Part shown: positions 13,645 through 13,653 of the stretch, piece after piece
Layout of the letters: every line of letters starts with the position of its first letter
Position numbering within the stretch: position 1 is the first letter of the stretch
From: Streptomyces lydicus
GTDB lineage: Bacteria > Actinomycetota > Actinomycetes > Streptomycetales > Streptomycetaceae
Assembly: GCF_000717345.1 (NCBI RefSeq)
Contig: NZ_JNZA01000072.1
Location: 1-13,653 of the forward strand
Reading direction: 5' to 3'
Length of the DNA: 13,653 nucleotides
Notes under the pieces: model-generated
The model's input: only the letters and a program-made list of their open reading frames with translations
Database searches by the model: none
Told to the model about the DNA's origin: nothing
Position numbers and translations under genes: made by a program

Positions 13645-13653
13645 ACCTCCACC

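Overview
The window is a high-GC actinobacterial fragment, most likely from Streptomyces or a close relative. Support comes from pervasive G/C at third codon positions, GTG and TTG starts, and the gene content: actinobacterial-type PaaN, TetR-type paa regulator, and a DUF5819-HTTM pair. It looks like a whole short-read contig or the end of one. Bases 1-58 are Illumina Nextera library adapter rather than genome, and the right edge stops inside a run of C/G tracts with G-quadruplex potential.

Layout. (a) 59-2192, minus strand: a two-gene unit, paaH (3-hydroxyacyl-CoA dehydrogenase) followed within a few bases by a TetR-family regulator, probably PaaR. (b) 2193-2339: a divergent promoter region with a palindromic operator. 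(c) 2340-4022, plus strand: paaN, an aldehyde dehydrogenase of the phenylacetate pathway. (d) 4035-4061: a strong hairpin between convergent genes. (e) 4083-6849, minus strand: a tightly overlapped trio transcribed DUF5819 membrane protein -> HTTM (vitamin-K-carboxylase-like) membrane protein -> SpoU/TrmH-family RNA methyltransferase, of unknown purpose. (f) 6850-6991: a second divergent region carrying the same 18-bp operator. (g) 6992-10533, plus strand: paaABCDE, the complete phenylacetyl-CoA 1,2-epoxidase, with every junction overlapping. (h) 10811-11944, plus strand: an acyl-CoA dehydrogenase with its own palindrome just upstream. (i) 12149-13589, minus strand: a J-domain protein and a single-domain rhodanese, probably co-transcribed.

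How it fits together. PaaABCE epoxidises the ring of phenylacetyl-CoA, with PaaD probably supporting cluster assembly. PaaN oxidises the ring-opened semialdehyde. PaaH carries out a later beta-oxidation step. The same 18-bp sequence lies at the paaH/paaN and paaA promoters, and its core fits the operator pattern described for the TetR-type PaaR of Corynebacterium. The three paa operons therefore look like one regulon, repressed by the TetR protein encoded here and presumably relieved by phenylacetyl-CoA. The ligase (PaaK), isomerase (PaaG), oxepin-CoA hydratase, thiolase (PaaJ) and thioesterase (PaaI) are not in the window. The membrane-protein/methyltransferase trio sits between two co-regulated paa operons and is the least explained part of the window. 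No rRNA, tRNA, CRISPR array or insertion sequence was seen. No gene-free stretch exceeds 300 bases; the longest are 10534-10810 and 11945-12148.
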